NCBI GenBank assembly: GCA_947494145.1
Contig: CANLTZ010000003.1
Coordinates: forward strand, 1-64,000
DNA: 64,000 nt
DNA from: an uncultured Jannaschia sp.
GTDB lineage: Bacteria; Pseudomonadota; Alphaproteobacteria; Rhodobacterales; Rhodobacteraceae
Reading direction: 5' to 3'
Shown: piece after piece, positions 43,883-52,608 of the stretch
How positions within the stretch are numbered: the stretch's first letter is position 1
How the letters are laid out: each line of letters begins with the position of its first letter
The notes under the pieces: model-generated
The model's input: only the letters and a program-made list of their open reading frames with translations
The model's database searches: none
Told to the model about the DNA's origin: nothing
Made by a program: the position numbers and the translations under genes

Positions 43883-43892
43883 GGGGCAGGAC

Positions 43893-45242
43893 ATGAAGGA
43901 CGATACGCCATCGGCCGGCACGCCCCGCACTGTGCCCGTCCAGTCCGAGACCTGGTCGAACCAGGTCAATGCCGAAATCCGGCGCGCCGCAGCCACCGGT
44001 ATCTATGACATCCGCGGCGGCGGCGCGAAGCGGAAGGTGCCGCATTTCGACGACCTGCTGTTTCTGGGCGCGTCGATCTCGCGCTATCCGCTCGAAGGCT
44101 ACCGCGAAAAGTGCGAGACCTCGGTCACACTGGGCACGCGCTTTGCCAAGAAACCCATCGAACTGAAAATTCCCGTCACCATCGCGGGCATGTCCTTCGG
44201 CGCCTTGTCCGGCCCCGCCAAGGAGGCCCTGGGCCGCGGCGCGACGCTGGCGGGCACCTCGACTACCACCGGCGATGGCGGCATGACGCCCGAAGAACGG
44301 GGCCATTCCGACAAGTTGGTCTATCAATATCTGCCGTCACGCTACGGGATGAACCCGGACGACCTGCGCCGCGCCGATGCCATCGAAATCGTCGTGGGCC
44401 AGGGCGCGAAGCCCGGCGGCGGTGGCATGCTGCTGGGCCAGAAGATAAGCGACCGTGTGGCGGAGATGCGCAATCTACCCAAAGGGATCGACCAACGCTC
44501 CGCCTGTCGTCACCCCGACTGGACCGGGCCCGACGATCTGGAGATCAAGATCCTAGAACTTCGGGAAATTACCGCCTGGGAAAAGCCGATCTATATCAAG
44601 GTCGGCGGTGCGCGCCCCTATTTCGATACGACCCTTGCGGTCAAAGCGGGTGCGGATGTCGTCGTGCTGGACGGAATGCAAGGCGGCACCGCCGCCACCC
44701 AGGACGTTTTCATCGAACATGTGGGCCAGCCCATCCTGGCTTGCATCCGGGAGGCCGTCCGCGCGCTCGAAGACCTTGATATGCACCGGGAGGTGCAGTT
44801 GATCGTCTCCGGCGGCATTCGCCACGGCGCCGACGTGGCCAAATGCATGGCCCTCGGCGCGGATGCCGTGGCCATCGGCACCGGCGCGTTGATTGCATTG
44901 GGCGACAACGACCCAAGGTGGGAAGGCGACTACCAGAAGCTGGGCACCACCGCCGGGGCCTATGACGACTGGCACGAAGGCAACGACCCGGCTGGGATCA
45001 CGACGCAAAACCCCGACCTGATGGCCCGGCTCGACCCGCTGGAAGGCGGGCGGCGGCTCAACAATTATCTCAAGGTCATGACGCTAGAGGCGCAGACCAT
45101 CGCCCGCGCATGCGGCAAGAACCATCTCCACAACCTGGAACCCGAAGACCTTTGCGCCCTGACCATGGAAGCCGCCGCCATGACGCACATCCCCCTGGCC
45201 GGGACGGATTGGTATCCGGGAAAACCGGGCAGCACCTTCTGA
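43893..45242 (+). CDS. mgsC: N-methylglutamate synthase subunit C (GltB FMN domain-like)
   Basis: 449 residues from the ATG at 43893 (GGGGCAGG upstream). The FMN and 2-oxoglutarate site of the GltS family is recognisable: VTIAGMSFGALSGPAKEALG, TSTTTGDGGMTPEER, VVGQGAKPGGGGMLLGQKIS, KVGGARPYFDTTLAVKAGAD, VVLDGMQGGTAATQDVF and IVSGGIRHGADVAKCMALGA. It lacks the amidotransferase part, which is supplied by mgsA. Confidence 0.94.
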   Translation: MKDDTPSAGTPRTVPVQSETWSNQVNAEIRRAAATGIYDIRGGGAKRKVPHFDDLLFLGASISRYPLEGYREKCETSVTLGTRFAKKPIELKIPVTIAGMSFGALSGPAKEALGRGATLAGTSTTTGDGGMTPEERGHSDKLVYQYLPSRYGMNPDDLRRADAIEIVVGQGAKPGGGGMLLGQKISDRVAEMRNLPKGIDQRSACRHPDWTGPDDLEIKILELREITAWEKPIYIKVGGARPYFDTTLAVKAGADVVVLDGMQGGTAATQDVFIEHVGQPILACIREAVRALEDLDMHREVQLIVSGGIRHGADVAKCMALGADAVAIGTGALIALGDNDPRWEGDYQKLGTTAGAYDDWHEGNDPAGITTQNPDLMARLDPLEGGRRLNNYLKVMTLEAQTIARACGKNHLHNLEPEDLCALTMEAAAMTHIPLAGTDWYPGKPGSTF

Positions 45243-45251
45243 AGACAGCAT

Positions 45252-45272
45252 GCGCGGTCATCAAAACCGCGC
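45252..45272. repeat. hairpin between mgsC and gmaS
   Basis: GCGCGGT (45252-45258) pairs with ACCGCGC (45266-45272) across CATCAAA. No T-run follows, so it is more likely an RNA-processing or stability element than a terminator. The gmaS ATG is 32 nt downstream. Confidence 0.4.
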
Positions 45273-45304
45273 GCGCTTTGCATGACCGACAGGGATGACA
45301 GCAC

Positions 45305-46639
45305 ATGACCAAGGATCTGGCCAAGTTTGCCGAAAAGAACGGCGTGCAATACTTCATGATCTCCTTCACGGACCTCTTCGGCGGCCAGCGCGCCAAGCTC
45401 GTCCCCGCCCAAGCCATTGCCGAGATGCAAAAGGAAGGCGCAGGCTTCGCAGGCTTTGCCACCTGGCTCGATATGACGCCCGCCGATCCCGACATGCTGG
45501 CCGTGCCCGACCCCACGTCGGTCATTCAATTGCCCTGGAAGCCCGAAGTCGCCTGGGTCGCCGCCAATTGCGTGATGAAGGACGAAGACGTCGCACAGGC
45601 CCCGCGCAACGTCTTGCGCCGCCTCATTGATGAGGCGGCGGGCGAAGGCATGCATGTGAAGACCGGAATCGAGGCGGAATACTTCCTGCTGACCCCCGAT
45701 GGCAGTCAGATCAGTGACGAATACGACACCGCTACCAAGCCCTGCTATGACCAGCAGGCCGTCATGCGCCGCTACGATGTCGTGCGCGAGATCTGCGACT
45801 ACATGCTCGCCCTCGGCTGGGGCCCGTACCAGAACGACCACGAAGACGCGAATGGCCAGTTCGAGATGAATTGGGAATTTGACGACGCCTTGCGCACTGC
45901 CGACAAGCACAGCTTCTTCAAATTCATGACGAAGTCGGTCGCCGAAAAGCACGGCTTCCGTGCCACCTTCATGCCCAAACCCATCGAGGGTCTGACCGGC
46001 AATGGCTGCCACGCCCATATCTCAGTCTGGAACGCGCCCGGGGCTAAGGCCAAGACCAACGTCTTCGCCGCCAAGTCCAGCCCCGGCAGCCCGACCTCTG
46101 AATTGGGCCTGTCCGACAAGGGCCGCGCCTTTCTTGGCGGGATCATGAAGCATGCCTCCGCCCTGGCCGCGATCACCAACCCTACCGTCAATAGCTATAA
46201 GCGCATCAACGCGCCCCGCACCGTGTCGGGTGCGACCTGGGCGCCCAACACCGTGACTTGGACGGGCAACAACCGCACCCATATGGTCCGCGTTCCAGGC
46301 CCCGGCCGGTTTGAACTGCGCCTGCCCGACGGCGCCGCCAATCCCTATCTGCTACAAGCCGTCATCATCGCGGCGGGTTTGTCTGGCGTGCGCAGCGATG
46401 CCGATCCGGGCAAGCGCCATGACATCGACATGTATGCCGAAGGCCACAAGGTCCGCGGCGCGCCCCGCTTGCCGCTGAACCTTCTGGACGCCCTTAGGGC
46501 CTACCAGAAGGACAAGGTGCTCAGCGCTGCCATGGGGGACGAATTTTCCCGCTCTTATGTGAAGATGAAGATGCAGGAATGGGACAGCTATGTGTCCCAC
46601 TTCTCTCAGTGGGAGAAGGACAATACTCTGGATATCTAA
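45305..46639 (+). CDS. gmaS: gamma-glutamylmethylamide synthetase
   Basis: 444 residues, glutamine-synthetase fold. It makes gamma-glutamylmethylamide from methylamine, glutamate and ATP, the first step of the indirect pathway. Motifs: QYFMISFTDLFGGQRAKLVP, KTGIEAEYFLL (metal Glu pair), NDHEDANGQFEMNW, GNGCHAHISVW and YKRINAPRTVSGATWAPN. Position at the end of mgd-mgs-gmaS separates it from true GlnA. gmaS is the marker gene for methylated-amine use in marine Roseobacters. Confidence 0.95.
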   Translation: MTKDLAKFAEKNGVQYFMISFTDLFGGQRAKLVPAQAIAEMQKEGAGFAGFATWLDMTPADPDMLAVPDPTSVIQLPWKPEVAWVAANCVMKDEDVAQAPRNVLRRLIDEAAGEGMHVKTGIEAEYFLLTPDGSQISDEYDTATKPCYDQQAVMRRYDVVREICDYMLALGWGPYQNDHEDANGQFEMNWEFDDALRTADKHSFFKFMTKSVAEKHGFRATFMPKPIEGLTGNGCHAHISVWNAPGAKAKTNVFAAKSSPGSPTSELGLSDKGRAFLGGIMKHASALAAITNPTVNSYKRINAPRTVSGATWAPNTVTWTGNNRTHMVRVPGPGRFELRLPDGAANPYLLQAVIIAAGLSGVRSDADPGKRHDIDMYAEGHKVRGAPRLPLNLLDALRAYQKDKVLSAAMGDEFSRSYVKMKMQEWDSYVSHFSQWEKDNTLDI

Positions 46640-47081
46640 CCGGCAAGGGTGACATGATACGTGAGTGGACCTCGGCCATGGTTCGCGAGCGAAACATCGA
46701 TTTCTTGATGTCGGAATGTAATGACCGCTCCCCATGTTGAAAGAGCGGTCCAGTCACATGGTTTGGCCACTATGAGATGATGAATAGCCCCGATCACGCG
46801 GCTGCGCAGTTCCGCTGTTGATATGTCCGCGCCATGCAGGCTCTGGGAAAACCTGATCTGCCAGCATTTTGAAAAACGAAACAGGATCGACGCGCCGTCT
46901 ATAGCGGTTCTCGAAAAACCTGAGCCATCAGCTCTTCGGGAAACGGTGCCACATCAATGCGATGTCGGGACGTTTTTGGAAAATACTGATTCAGGTTTTT
47001 CGAAAACCGCTTTAGACGTTTCTCGAAAAACGTTCTTATGGTTCGCAACGCGTCCTGAGGAAAGGATACTTTCAGCCTGAC
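46640..47081. other. intergenic region downstream of gmaS with inverted repeats
   Basis: No credible gene. A perfect 8-bp repeat, GACCGCTC (46723-46730) and GAGCGGTC (46743-46750), lies about 85 nt after gmaS and may aid termination, though no T-run follows. Further on, related words built on TTCTCGAAAAAC occur at 46908-46919 and 47020-47031, with an inverted copy at 46991-47011. Confidence 0.55.
46903..47011. repeat. 21-bp imperfect inverted repeat, 67-nt spacer
   Basis: The arm at 46903-46923 (AGCGGTTC then TCGAAAAACCTGA) and the arm at 46991-47011 (TCAGGTTTTTCGA then AAACCGCT) are complementary except for one position. A third related word, near-palindromic, lies at 47018-47035. It could be the end-repeats of a small mobile sequence or a long RNA hairpin. 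Confidence 0.5.
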
Positions 47082-47213
47082 CTACCGGATAACCAGCGGT
47101 GCTGTGCGCCCGGGCTGCTTCGCGCGCTCTTCCATTGCTTCTTCTGCCAGGCGCCGCAAAAGGACCTGCAATTCGCGAGCAAAGGCCTTTACATCGAAAT
47201 TACGCGCTTCCAT
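47082..47213 (-). CDS. small hypothetical protein
   Basis: 43 residues from the ATG at 47213, which has GGAGGG 4 nt upstream, a stronger ribosome site than most genes here. The product is helical and charged (RNFDVKAFARELQVLLRRLA, EEAMEERAKQPGR), with no recognisable domain. It lies upstream of no gene on its strand; the herA-like gene is upstream of it and ends 178 nt earlier. Possibly real; short length limits confidence. Confidence 0.4.
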   Translation of the reverse strand: MEARNFDVKAFARELQVLLRRLAEEAMEERAKQPGRTAPLVIR

Positions 47214-47390
47214 CGAACCCTCCGCAGGTAAACCAAGCCGACGCTTGTCCGTTCCTTTTACCCTGAAGATTACGGCGGAAACGTTCCCAAAAGATGAATT
47301 CTGCACACGAAACCGCGATGGTTTTGTGCGATTGCGTGACCAGTGCCTTGCCCTCTATGGCATTGTCCAAGCTCGCCATCTGGCCGCTGC

Positions 47391-48944
47391 TCAGCGCCCC
47401 CGGAACAGACCGCCAAGCACGCCCCGCACCAGAGCTTTGCCTGCCCGCGTGCCTATGCTGCGCGCCATGGACTTCGCGAAGGCTTCGCCCACGCTGTCCC
47501 CGCGGCGACTGCGCGGTCGCGATGTAGAACGACTGACCCGCCCGCCCGTGTAGCGGCGCCCCGCCTTGTAGACTTGCTCCCTCGGATCGGCTTCTTCTTC
47601 CGCAGCTTCTGCGCGCGCGGCCTCGTCGGCCGCAGCCTCGGCTCGTGCGGACAGGACCTCAAACGCGCTCTCACGGTCCACGCTTTGCGCGTATTTCTGC
47701 GCCAAATCAGAGGTCGCCATGATGGCCGCGCGATCCGCCTGCGTGATTGGCCCGAGCTGCGATGATGGTGGCCGGATCAACGTGCGCTCCGCCATACCGG
47801 GAATGCCCTTGCGCTCCAGGAAGGACGTGACTGCTTCGCCCACACCCACTTCGCGGATCGCATCTTCGATATCGAAAGCGGGGTTCTCTCGATAATTCTG
47901 CGCGGCCTGTCGCAATGCCGCCCGGTCCTTGGCCGTGAAAGCGCGCAGGGCATGTTGGACGCGGTTGCCGAGCTGGCCCAGGATATCTTCGGGAATGTCT
48001 TCGGGGTTCTGCGTGACGAAATAGACGCCCACCCCTTTGGATCGGACTAGACGCGCTACCTGCTCCACCTTGTCGACCAAGGCCTTCGGCGCCCCGTCAA
48101 AAAGCAGATGTGCTTCATCGAAGAAGAAGACGAGCTTCGGCTTGTCCTGGTCGCCCACTTCTGGAAGCTCTTCGAACAATTCTGACAGTAGCCACAAAAG
48201 GAAGGTCGCATAGAGCCGCGGCTCCGCCATCAGCTTGTCTGCCGCCAGAATGTTCACCATCCCGCGTCCATCTGGCGCTTGCCGCATCAGGTCGGACAGG
48301 GCCAAAGCAGGCTCTCCGAACAGCCGGTCCGCGCCCTGGCCCTCCAACTGCAAAAGCCGCCGCTGGATCGCGCCCACAGACGCGGTCGAAACATTCCCAT
48401 AGCGCAGCGACAGCGTCTTGCGGTTCTCACCCACCCAGACAAGCAACGCCTGCAAGTCCTTCAGGTCCAGAAGCGCCAGGCCTTGTTCATCGGCAACCCG
48501 AAAAGCGATGTTGAGCACACCCTCCTGCGCGTCCGAAAGTTCCATCAACCGCGCCAGCAAGAGCGGCCCCATCTCCGATATAGTCGTCCGAACTGGATGC
48601 CCGTCCTGGCCGAACATGTCCCAGAACGTCACCGGGGCCGACGCGTATTGCAGGTCGAGCCCGATCTTCCCGGCCCGATCCACAAACGCATCGTGAAGCT
48701 TATGCTGCGCTGATCCGGCGTGCGCCAGGCCCGACAGATCCCCCTTTACGTCGGACAGAAAAACCGGAACGCCCGCATCTGAGAACCCTTGCGCCAGAAT
48801 TTGAAGCGTCACGGTTTTCCCGGTACCGGTAGCACCAGCGATCAAACCGTGGCGATTGGCATAATCCAGCCGCAGGTACTGCCCCGTGCCGTATTCTGCA
48901 CTGCCCCCGCCAACAAAAAGCAGACCTTCCCCGGACTGTTCCAT
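47391..48944 (-). CDS. HerA-like ATPase (DUF853/YjgR family)
   Basis: 517 residues from the ATG at 48944 (GGGGGA upstream). Walker A is [14 protein letters not shown] (about residues 36-49). Walker B is [20 protein letters not shown]. The sensor region follows with [20 protein letters not shown] and [20 protein letters not shown]. The C-terminus is acidic/alanine-rich ([20 protein letters not shown]), followed by a Gly/Arg-rich tail. HerA-family hexameric ATPases act on DNA; the bacterial DUF853 branch is uncharacterised. Confidence 0.88.
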   Translation of the reverse strand: MEQSGEGLLFVGGGSAEYGTGQYLRLDYANRHGLIAGATGTGKTVTLQILAQGFSDAGVPVFLSDVKGDLSGLAHAGSAQHKLHDAFVDRAGKIGLDLQYASAPVTFWDMFGQDGHPVRTTISEMGPLLLARLMELSDAQEGVLNIAFRVADEQGLALLDLKDLQALLVWVGENRKTLSLRYGNVSTASVGAIQRRLLQLEGQGADRLFGEPALALSDLMRQAPDGRGMVNILAADKLMAEPRLYATFLLWLLSELFEELPEVGDQDKPKLVFFFDEAHLLFDGAPKALVDKVEQVARLVRSKGVGVYFVTQNPEDIPEDILGQLGNRVQHALRAFTAKDRAALRQAAQNYRENPAFDIEDAIREVGVGEAVTSFLERKGIPGMAERTLIRPPSSQLGPITQADRAAIMATSDLAQKYAQSVDRESAFEVLSARAEAAADEAARAEAAEEEADPREQVYKAGRRYTGGRVSRSTSRPRSRRGDSVGEAFAKSMARSIGTRAGKALVRGVLGGLFRGR

Positions 48945-48989
48945 CTTCGTTCCCCCGTTCACGGCTTCTTAACTTGCTTTTGCCATAAC

Positions 48990-49080
48990 AGCGCTCAGCA
49001 GCGGCGCACAGCCATGTCAGCCGCTGCTAACCTCCCTGTCGACTGGCCGCGCGGCAATTTCACCGCGCGGTCCTTTTTTC
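48990..49080 (+). ncRNA. candidate small RNA 1 with CCUCCC linker and terminator
   Basis: Between the divergent herA-like and ialB-like genes, the plus strand holds a perfect 9-bp hairpin, AGCAGCGGC (48997-49005) with GCCGCTGCT (49020-49028). An 18-nt unpaired stretch with CCTCCC (49031-49036) follows. Then a strong terminator: CCGCGCGG (49047-49054), CAATTTCA, CCGCGCGG (49063-49070), TCCTTTTTT. No protein gene on this strand ends here. The layout resembles alphaproteobacterial anti-Shine-Dalgarno small RNAs. No confident promoter was found. Confidence 0.5.
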
Positions 49081-49130
49081 ACTTGGGGACAAAACGACTA
49101 GGGCATTGTAATCCCAACTCTATTATCTCA

Positions 49131-49159
49131 TTGACGCGTGCCTTTCGGCTGCGTAGGGT
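49131..49159 (+). promoter_or_regulatory. sigma-70-like promoter for candidate small RNA 2
   Basis: TTGACG (49131-49136), a 17-nt spacer, then TAGGGT (49154-49159). The -35 is near consensus and the spacing ideal; the -10 is weaker. The predicted start is about 49166. Confidence 0.5.
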
Positions 49160-49165
49160 CCGCGT

Positions 49166-49241
49166 CATCAAGTCGGCCAGTCCGACGGGGAGAGAATAAA
49201 AAATCTCGAAAAGGGCCTCTTCACGGGGCCTTTTTCTTTTT
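49166..49241 (+). ncRNA. candidate small RNA 2
   Basis: About 75 nt downstream of a promoter-like pair. A 5-bp hairpin GTCGG/CCGAC (49172-49186) is followed by GGGGAGAGAA and an A-rich stretch. Then a terminator: AAAAGGGCC (49209-49217), a 9-nt loop, GGCCTTTTT (49227-49235), C and TTTTT. It ends about 100 nt before the ialB-like ATG, so it is either a free small RNA or an attenuated leader of that gene. Confidence 0.45.
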
Positions 49242-49341
49242 GCGAAGACCGGCAGCCCACTGATCCGCACGGTGCCCCCTGCACAGCCCCGCAAATCATG
49301 TTAAGCGCCGCCGTGAGACACAAATTAGGAGACGTGCCGCA

Positions 49342-50025
49342 ATGACCGCACCGACGACTTCTTCGCCTCTGGGTCTGATGGCCTGCCTGGCATTCGCGCT
49401 GACCTGCGCCTTGCCTGCGGCGGCGCAGGACACCGATGCAGGCGAGGCCGCAGCTGAAACCGAGGCCCCGGCAGCCGAGGCAGAGGCGGAAACCGAAGAT
49501 CGCCCCGTCCCACCTGGGGGGGAGCTGTCCACGGGGCAAAGCGCTGGAAGCGCGGCCCCCGGCGGCGGTCCCGAGGTCTATGTTCGCGAAGAACACGGCG
49601 CCTGGGAAGTACGCTGCCTGCGCGCTCCGGAAGGTCAGGAAGATCCCTGCCAGCTATACCAGCGCCTGTCAGATCAGCAGGGCAACCCAACGGCCGATGT
49701 GAATTTCTTCGATCTGCCCGACGGCAATCAAATCGTGGCGGGCGCCACGGTGCTGACCCCACTCCAAACGCTTCTGACCGCGCAGGTGACGCTGTCCGTC
49801 GATGGGGGGGAGCCACGGCGCTATCCGTTCTCCTTCTGTGACCAAGCGGGCTGCTATTCCCGCATGGGCTTCACCGCCGAAGACGTCGCCGCCTTCCGAC
49901 GCGGGGCCGAAGCCCAACTGGCCATCGTCCCCGCCCTGGCCCCCGATCAGGTGGCCGAGCTGACCATGTCGCTGGCGGGTTTCACCGCAGGCCTTGCGGC
50001 CGTGGAAGTGGCCAATCCCGAATGA
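49342..50025 (+). CDS. exported invasion-associated locus B (IalB) family protein
   Basis: 227 residues with a signal peptide (LMACLAFALTCALPAAA). A low-complexity Ala/Glu linker (about 30-65) precedes the IalB domain: HGAWEVRCLRAPEGQEDPCQ with paired cysteines, VLTPLQTLLTAQVTLSVDGG and PYPFSFCDQAGC-like FSFCDQAGCYSRMGF. The four cysteines match the family's disulfides. IalB proteins are periplasmic or outer-membrane associated; in free-living Rhodobacteraceae the role is unknown and need not involve invasion. Confidence 0.82.
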   Translation: MTAPTTSSPLGLMACLAFALTCALPAAAQDTDAGEAAAETEAPAAEAEAETEDRPVPPGGELSTGQSAGSAAPGGGPEVYVREEHGAWEVRCLRAPEGQEDPCQLYQRLSDQQGNPTADVNFFDLPDGNQIVAGATVLTPLQTLLTAQVTLSVDGGEPRRYPFSFCDQAGCYSRMGFTAEDVAAFRRGAEAQLAIVPALAPDQVAELTMSLAGFTAGLAAVEVANPE

Positions 50026-50032
50026 CCGGGTC

Positions 50033-50054
50033 GGGCGGCCGCGTCAGGCCGCCC
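50033..50054. terminator. bidirectional hairpin between convergent ialB-like and ketoacyl synthase genes
   Basis: GGGCGGCC (50033-50040), GCGTCA, GGCCGCCC (50047-50054), a perfect 8-bp stem spanning the ketoacyl synthase stop codon. There is no T-run, but its position in the 18-bp convergent gap fits a shared terminator. Confidence 0.5.
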
Positions 50055-51252
50055 GCAAAGCCAAGACGGCGTTCATCCCGCCAAAGGCAAAGGCGTTGGA
50101 CAGCACCGCGCTGACCTTCGCTTCCCGCGCTGTGTTAGGAACGATATCCAAGGCGCATTCTGGGTCCAGTTCCTGCCAATTGGCCGTGGGTGCGATCACC
50201 CCATCCCGCAGCGCCATGATGCAAGCCAAAAGCTCGATCGCGCCGGTGGCGCCGATGCAATGGCCGTGCATGGACTTCGTTGATGACATGGCCAGCCGGT
50301 CGGCCTGCGCCCCAAAGACATGGGCCACGGCGGCACATTCCGTCTTGTCATTGGCAGCGGTGCCGGTGCCATGGGCGTTGATGTAGCCGATATCGGAGGC
50401 GTCCAGCCTGGCGTCCCGCAACGCGCCTTCCATGGCGCGCTCGGCCCCCTGGCGCGCGGGCATGACGATATCGCTGGCGTCTGAGGTCATGGCCACGCCC
50501 GCGACTTCGCACAGGATGTCGGCCCCCCGGCGGCGCGCATGGTCATAGTCTTCGAGCACGAAGATCCCCGCGCCTTCCCCCTGCACCATGCCCGACCGCG
50601 TGGCACAGAACGGCCTGCATGTGTCACGCGACATCACGCGCAGCCCCTCCCACGCCTTTACTCCGCCAAAGCATAGCATCGCCTCGGCCCCGCCGGTGAT
50701 CATTACATCCGCCAGCCCTGCCCGGATCATCCCCATGGCCTGGCCGATGGCATGGTTCGATGACGCGCAGGCCGTCGCGACCGTGAAGGACGGGCCCTTC
50801 AGATTGTATTCCATCGACAGGTGGGCGGCAGCGGCGTTGTTCATCAGCTTGGGGACAACGAAAGGATGCACGCGGTTCTTTCCGTCCTCATAGACGGCGC
50901 GGTAGTTTTCATCCTGCGTGTTCAGCCCGCCGCCCGACGTGCCCAGGATGACCCCCGCCCTGGCCGCCGACTCGCCGGTGAAGGACAGGCCCGCCTGGCT
51001 CAACGCCTCCCGAGCGGCGAGGACAGCGAACTGGGTGTAGCGGTCGAACAGCGCGATCTGTTGGCGGTTGAAATGGGCGGTCTCATCATAGCCCTTCACC
51101 TGCGCGCCGATGCGAATGGCCAGGCGGTCGGCATCCCGGATGTCGAGATCGCCAATCGCGCAGCGCCCTTCCCGCATCGCATCCAGTGTCGAGGGCACAT
51201 CGCCCCCCAACGCATTGATCGACCCGGCGCCTGTGATCACAACACGCTTCAC
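50044..51252 (-). CDS. beta-ketoacyl-ACP synthase (FabF-like)
   Basis: 402 residues, KAS II type thiolase fold. The catalytic triad is Cys162 (TVATACASSNHAIG), His294 (INAHGTGTAANDKTE) and His331 (KSMHGHCIGATGAIE). It extends acyl chains on ACP. The start overlaps the stop of the adjacent ACP gene by 4 nt and lpxD precedes that, so this synthase and ACP probably form a dedicated pair for a special acyl group, perhaps for the outer membrane, rather than bulk fatty acid synthesis. Confidence 0.9.
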   Translation of the reverse strand: MKRVVITGAGSINALGGDVPSTLDAMREGRCAIGDLDIRDADRLAIRIGAQVKGYDETAHFNRQQIALFDRYTQFAVLAAREALSQAGLSFTGESAARAGVILGTSGGGLNTQDENYRAVYEDGKNRVHPFVVPKLMNNAAAAHLSMEYNLKGPSFTVATACASSNHAIGQAMGMIRAGLADVMITGGAEAMLCFGGVKAWEGLRVMSRDTCRPFCATRSGMVQGEGAGIFVLEDYDHARRRGADILCEVAGVAMTSDASDIVMPARQGAERAMEGALRDARLDASDIGYINAHGTGTAANDKTECAAVAHVFGAQADRLAMSSTKSMHGHCIGATGAIELLACIMALRDGVIAPTANWQELDPECALDIVPNTAREAKVSAVLSNAFAFGGMNAVLALRAA

Positions 51253-51518
51253 GGATGCTGCTCAGCCACCAGCCGGGCCACCGCCTCGGAAATTGCGCCC
51301 ACCGATGAGATGTCGAAGTCTTTCGTGTCGGGCGCGTTGGCGTTGAACGGCACCTGGATGTCGAAGGCTTCTTCAAAGGCAAAGATGGCCTCCACCAACC
51401 CCATGGAGTCAATGCCCAAGTCTTGCGGGCTGGAGGTGTCAGTCACATCCGCCACGTCGATCATCGCCTGCTCTGCCAGAATGTCCCGGACCTTTTCGCG
51501 GATCTCTTCAGCCGTCAT
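51249..51518 (-). CDS. acyl carrier protein
   Basis: 89 residues. The phosphopantetheine Ser is in [20 protein letters not shown]. Helix 3 and the tail ([33 protein letters not shown]) differ from housekeeping AcpP, pointing to a specialised carrier. Coupled to lpxD upstream (11-nt overlap) and to the ketoacyl synthase downstream (4-nt overlap). Confidence 0.88.
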   Translation of the reverse strand: MTAEEIREKVRDILAEQAMIDVADVTDTSSPQDLGIDSMGLVEAIFAFEEAFDIQVPFNANAPDTKDFDISSVGAISEAVARLVAEQHP

Positions 51519-52599
51519 CGCGCTTCCCCTGCCCCATGGCGCGCCGCATCTCCGCTACTTGCTTGGCCAGGCGGGGCAGCCTGCGCAGCGCGCGATACAT
51601 CCCCATATTGGTGTCCATCTTCACCGCCGGGTAGCCCAGCACCACTTCCCCCTTGGGCACCTTCGACAAGATGATCGAGCCGCCGCCCGCCACCACATCA
51701 TCGCCTACTTCCGTGTTGTCCGTCACCCCGACCTGCCCAGCCAAAACAACCCTGTCGCCAATCCTGGAACCACCGGCCAGCCCTACCATTCCGCAGAGCA
51801 GGCAATCTTCGCCGATCCGGTTGTTGTGGCCGACCATCACCAGATTATCGATCTTGGTGCCCCGCCCGATCACCGTGTCGGAAATGGTGCCACGGTCGAT
51901 GGTCGCGTTGGCGCCCACCTCCACATCGTCGCCAATCACCACCGATCCCAGCGAATGGATGCGTGTCCATCTCTGATCGCCCACCGGGCCCCGGTCACCC
52001 AGGCTGCGCCGCGCCCGTTCTACGCCCGATTCTTCAGCCGTCACAAAGCTAAAGCCATCGCCGCCAATCACTGCGCCTGGCTGACAGGTGAACCGCGCGC
52101 CGATTTGCACGCGGGCGCCGATCACCACGCGCGGATGGATCAGGGCATCAGGGCCGATCACCGCATGGTCCCCAATACAGACATGGGCCGCGACGCGCGC
52201 CCCCGGCCCGATCTGCGCCCCCGCCCCGATCACCGCATAGGCGCCGATGGCTGCGCCCGCGCAGATTTGGGCCGTGGGATCGACCAGGGCTGTCGGATGG
52301 ATTTCGGACCGTAGGTTCGGCCCCGGATCCAGCGCCGCAGTGATTTCCGCCAAGGCGAGCCTTGCCCGCGGCACCAGGATCGCCGCCTCAAGCCCCAGGG
52401 CTTGCCAATCGGCCCCGTCCCACAGAATGGCCGCCCGAGCGCGCCCAGCTTTCAGCGCCGCCTCATAGCGCGGTGCCATGGCCAGGGCCAAGTCTTCGGG
52501 GCCCGCCACATCGGGTTCCGCCGCGCGCCGCAGGCTCAGCGACCCGTCGCCATGGACGGGCCGTCCCAACGCGCTGGCAATCTGGTCGAGCGTGAACAC
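51508..52599 (-). CDS. lpxD: UDP-3-O-acylglucosamine N-acyltransferase (LpxD)
   Basis: 363 residues from a GTG at 52599 with GGGAGGG 5 nt upstream; a TTG seven codons earlier lies inside a hairpin. The N-terminal uridine-binding domain ([11 protein letters not shown] through [11 protein letters not shown]) is followed by a left-handed beta-helix of hexapeptide repeats ([40 protein letters not shown]). The catalytic-type His is in [12 protein letters not shown]. It adds a 3-hydroxyacyl chain to lipid A precursor. It is not next to fabZ/lpxA as lpxD usually is, so it could be a second, specialised copy. Confidence 0.85.
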   Translation of the reverse strand: MFTLDQIASALGRPVHGDGSLSLRRAAEPDVAGPEDLALAMAPRYEAALKAGRARAAILWDGADWQALGLEAAILVPRARLALAEITAALDPGPNLRSEIHPTALVDPTAQICAGAAIGAYAVIGAGAQIGPGARVAAHVCIGDHAVIGPDALIHPRVVIGARVQIGARFTCQPGAVIGGDGFSFVTAEESGVERARRSLGDRGPVGDQRWTRIHSLGSVVIGDDVEVGANATIDRGTISDTVIGRGTKIDNLVMVGHNNRIGEDCLLCGMVGLAGGSRIGDRVVLAGQVGVTDNTEVGDDVVAGGGSIILSKVPKGEVVLGYPAVKMDTNMGMYRALRRLPRLAKQVAEMRRAMGQGKRDDG

Positions 52600-52608
52600 C
52601 GCGTCCCT

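Noticed and set aside
43893-45242. Ordinary glutamate synthase large subunit for mgsC.
   Set aside because: The GltB domains are split over three small genes and linked to gmaS, the pattern of N-methylglutamate synthase.
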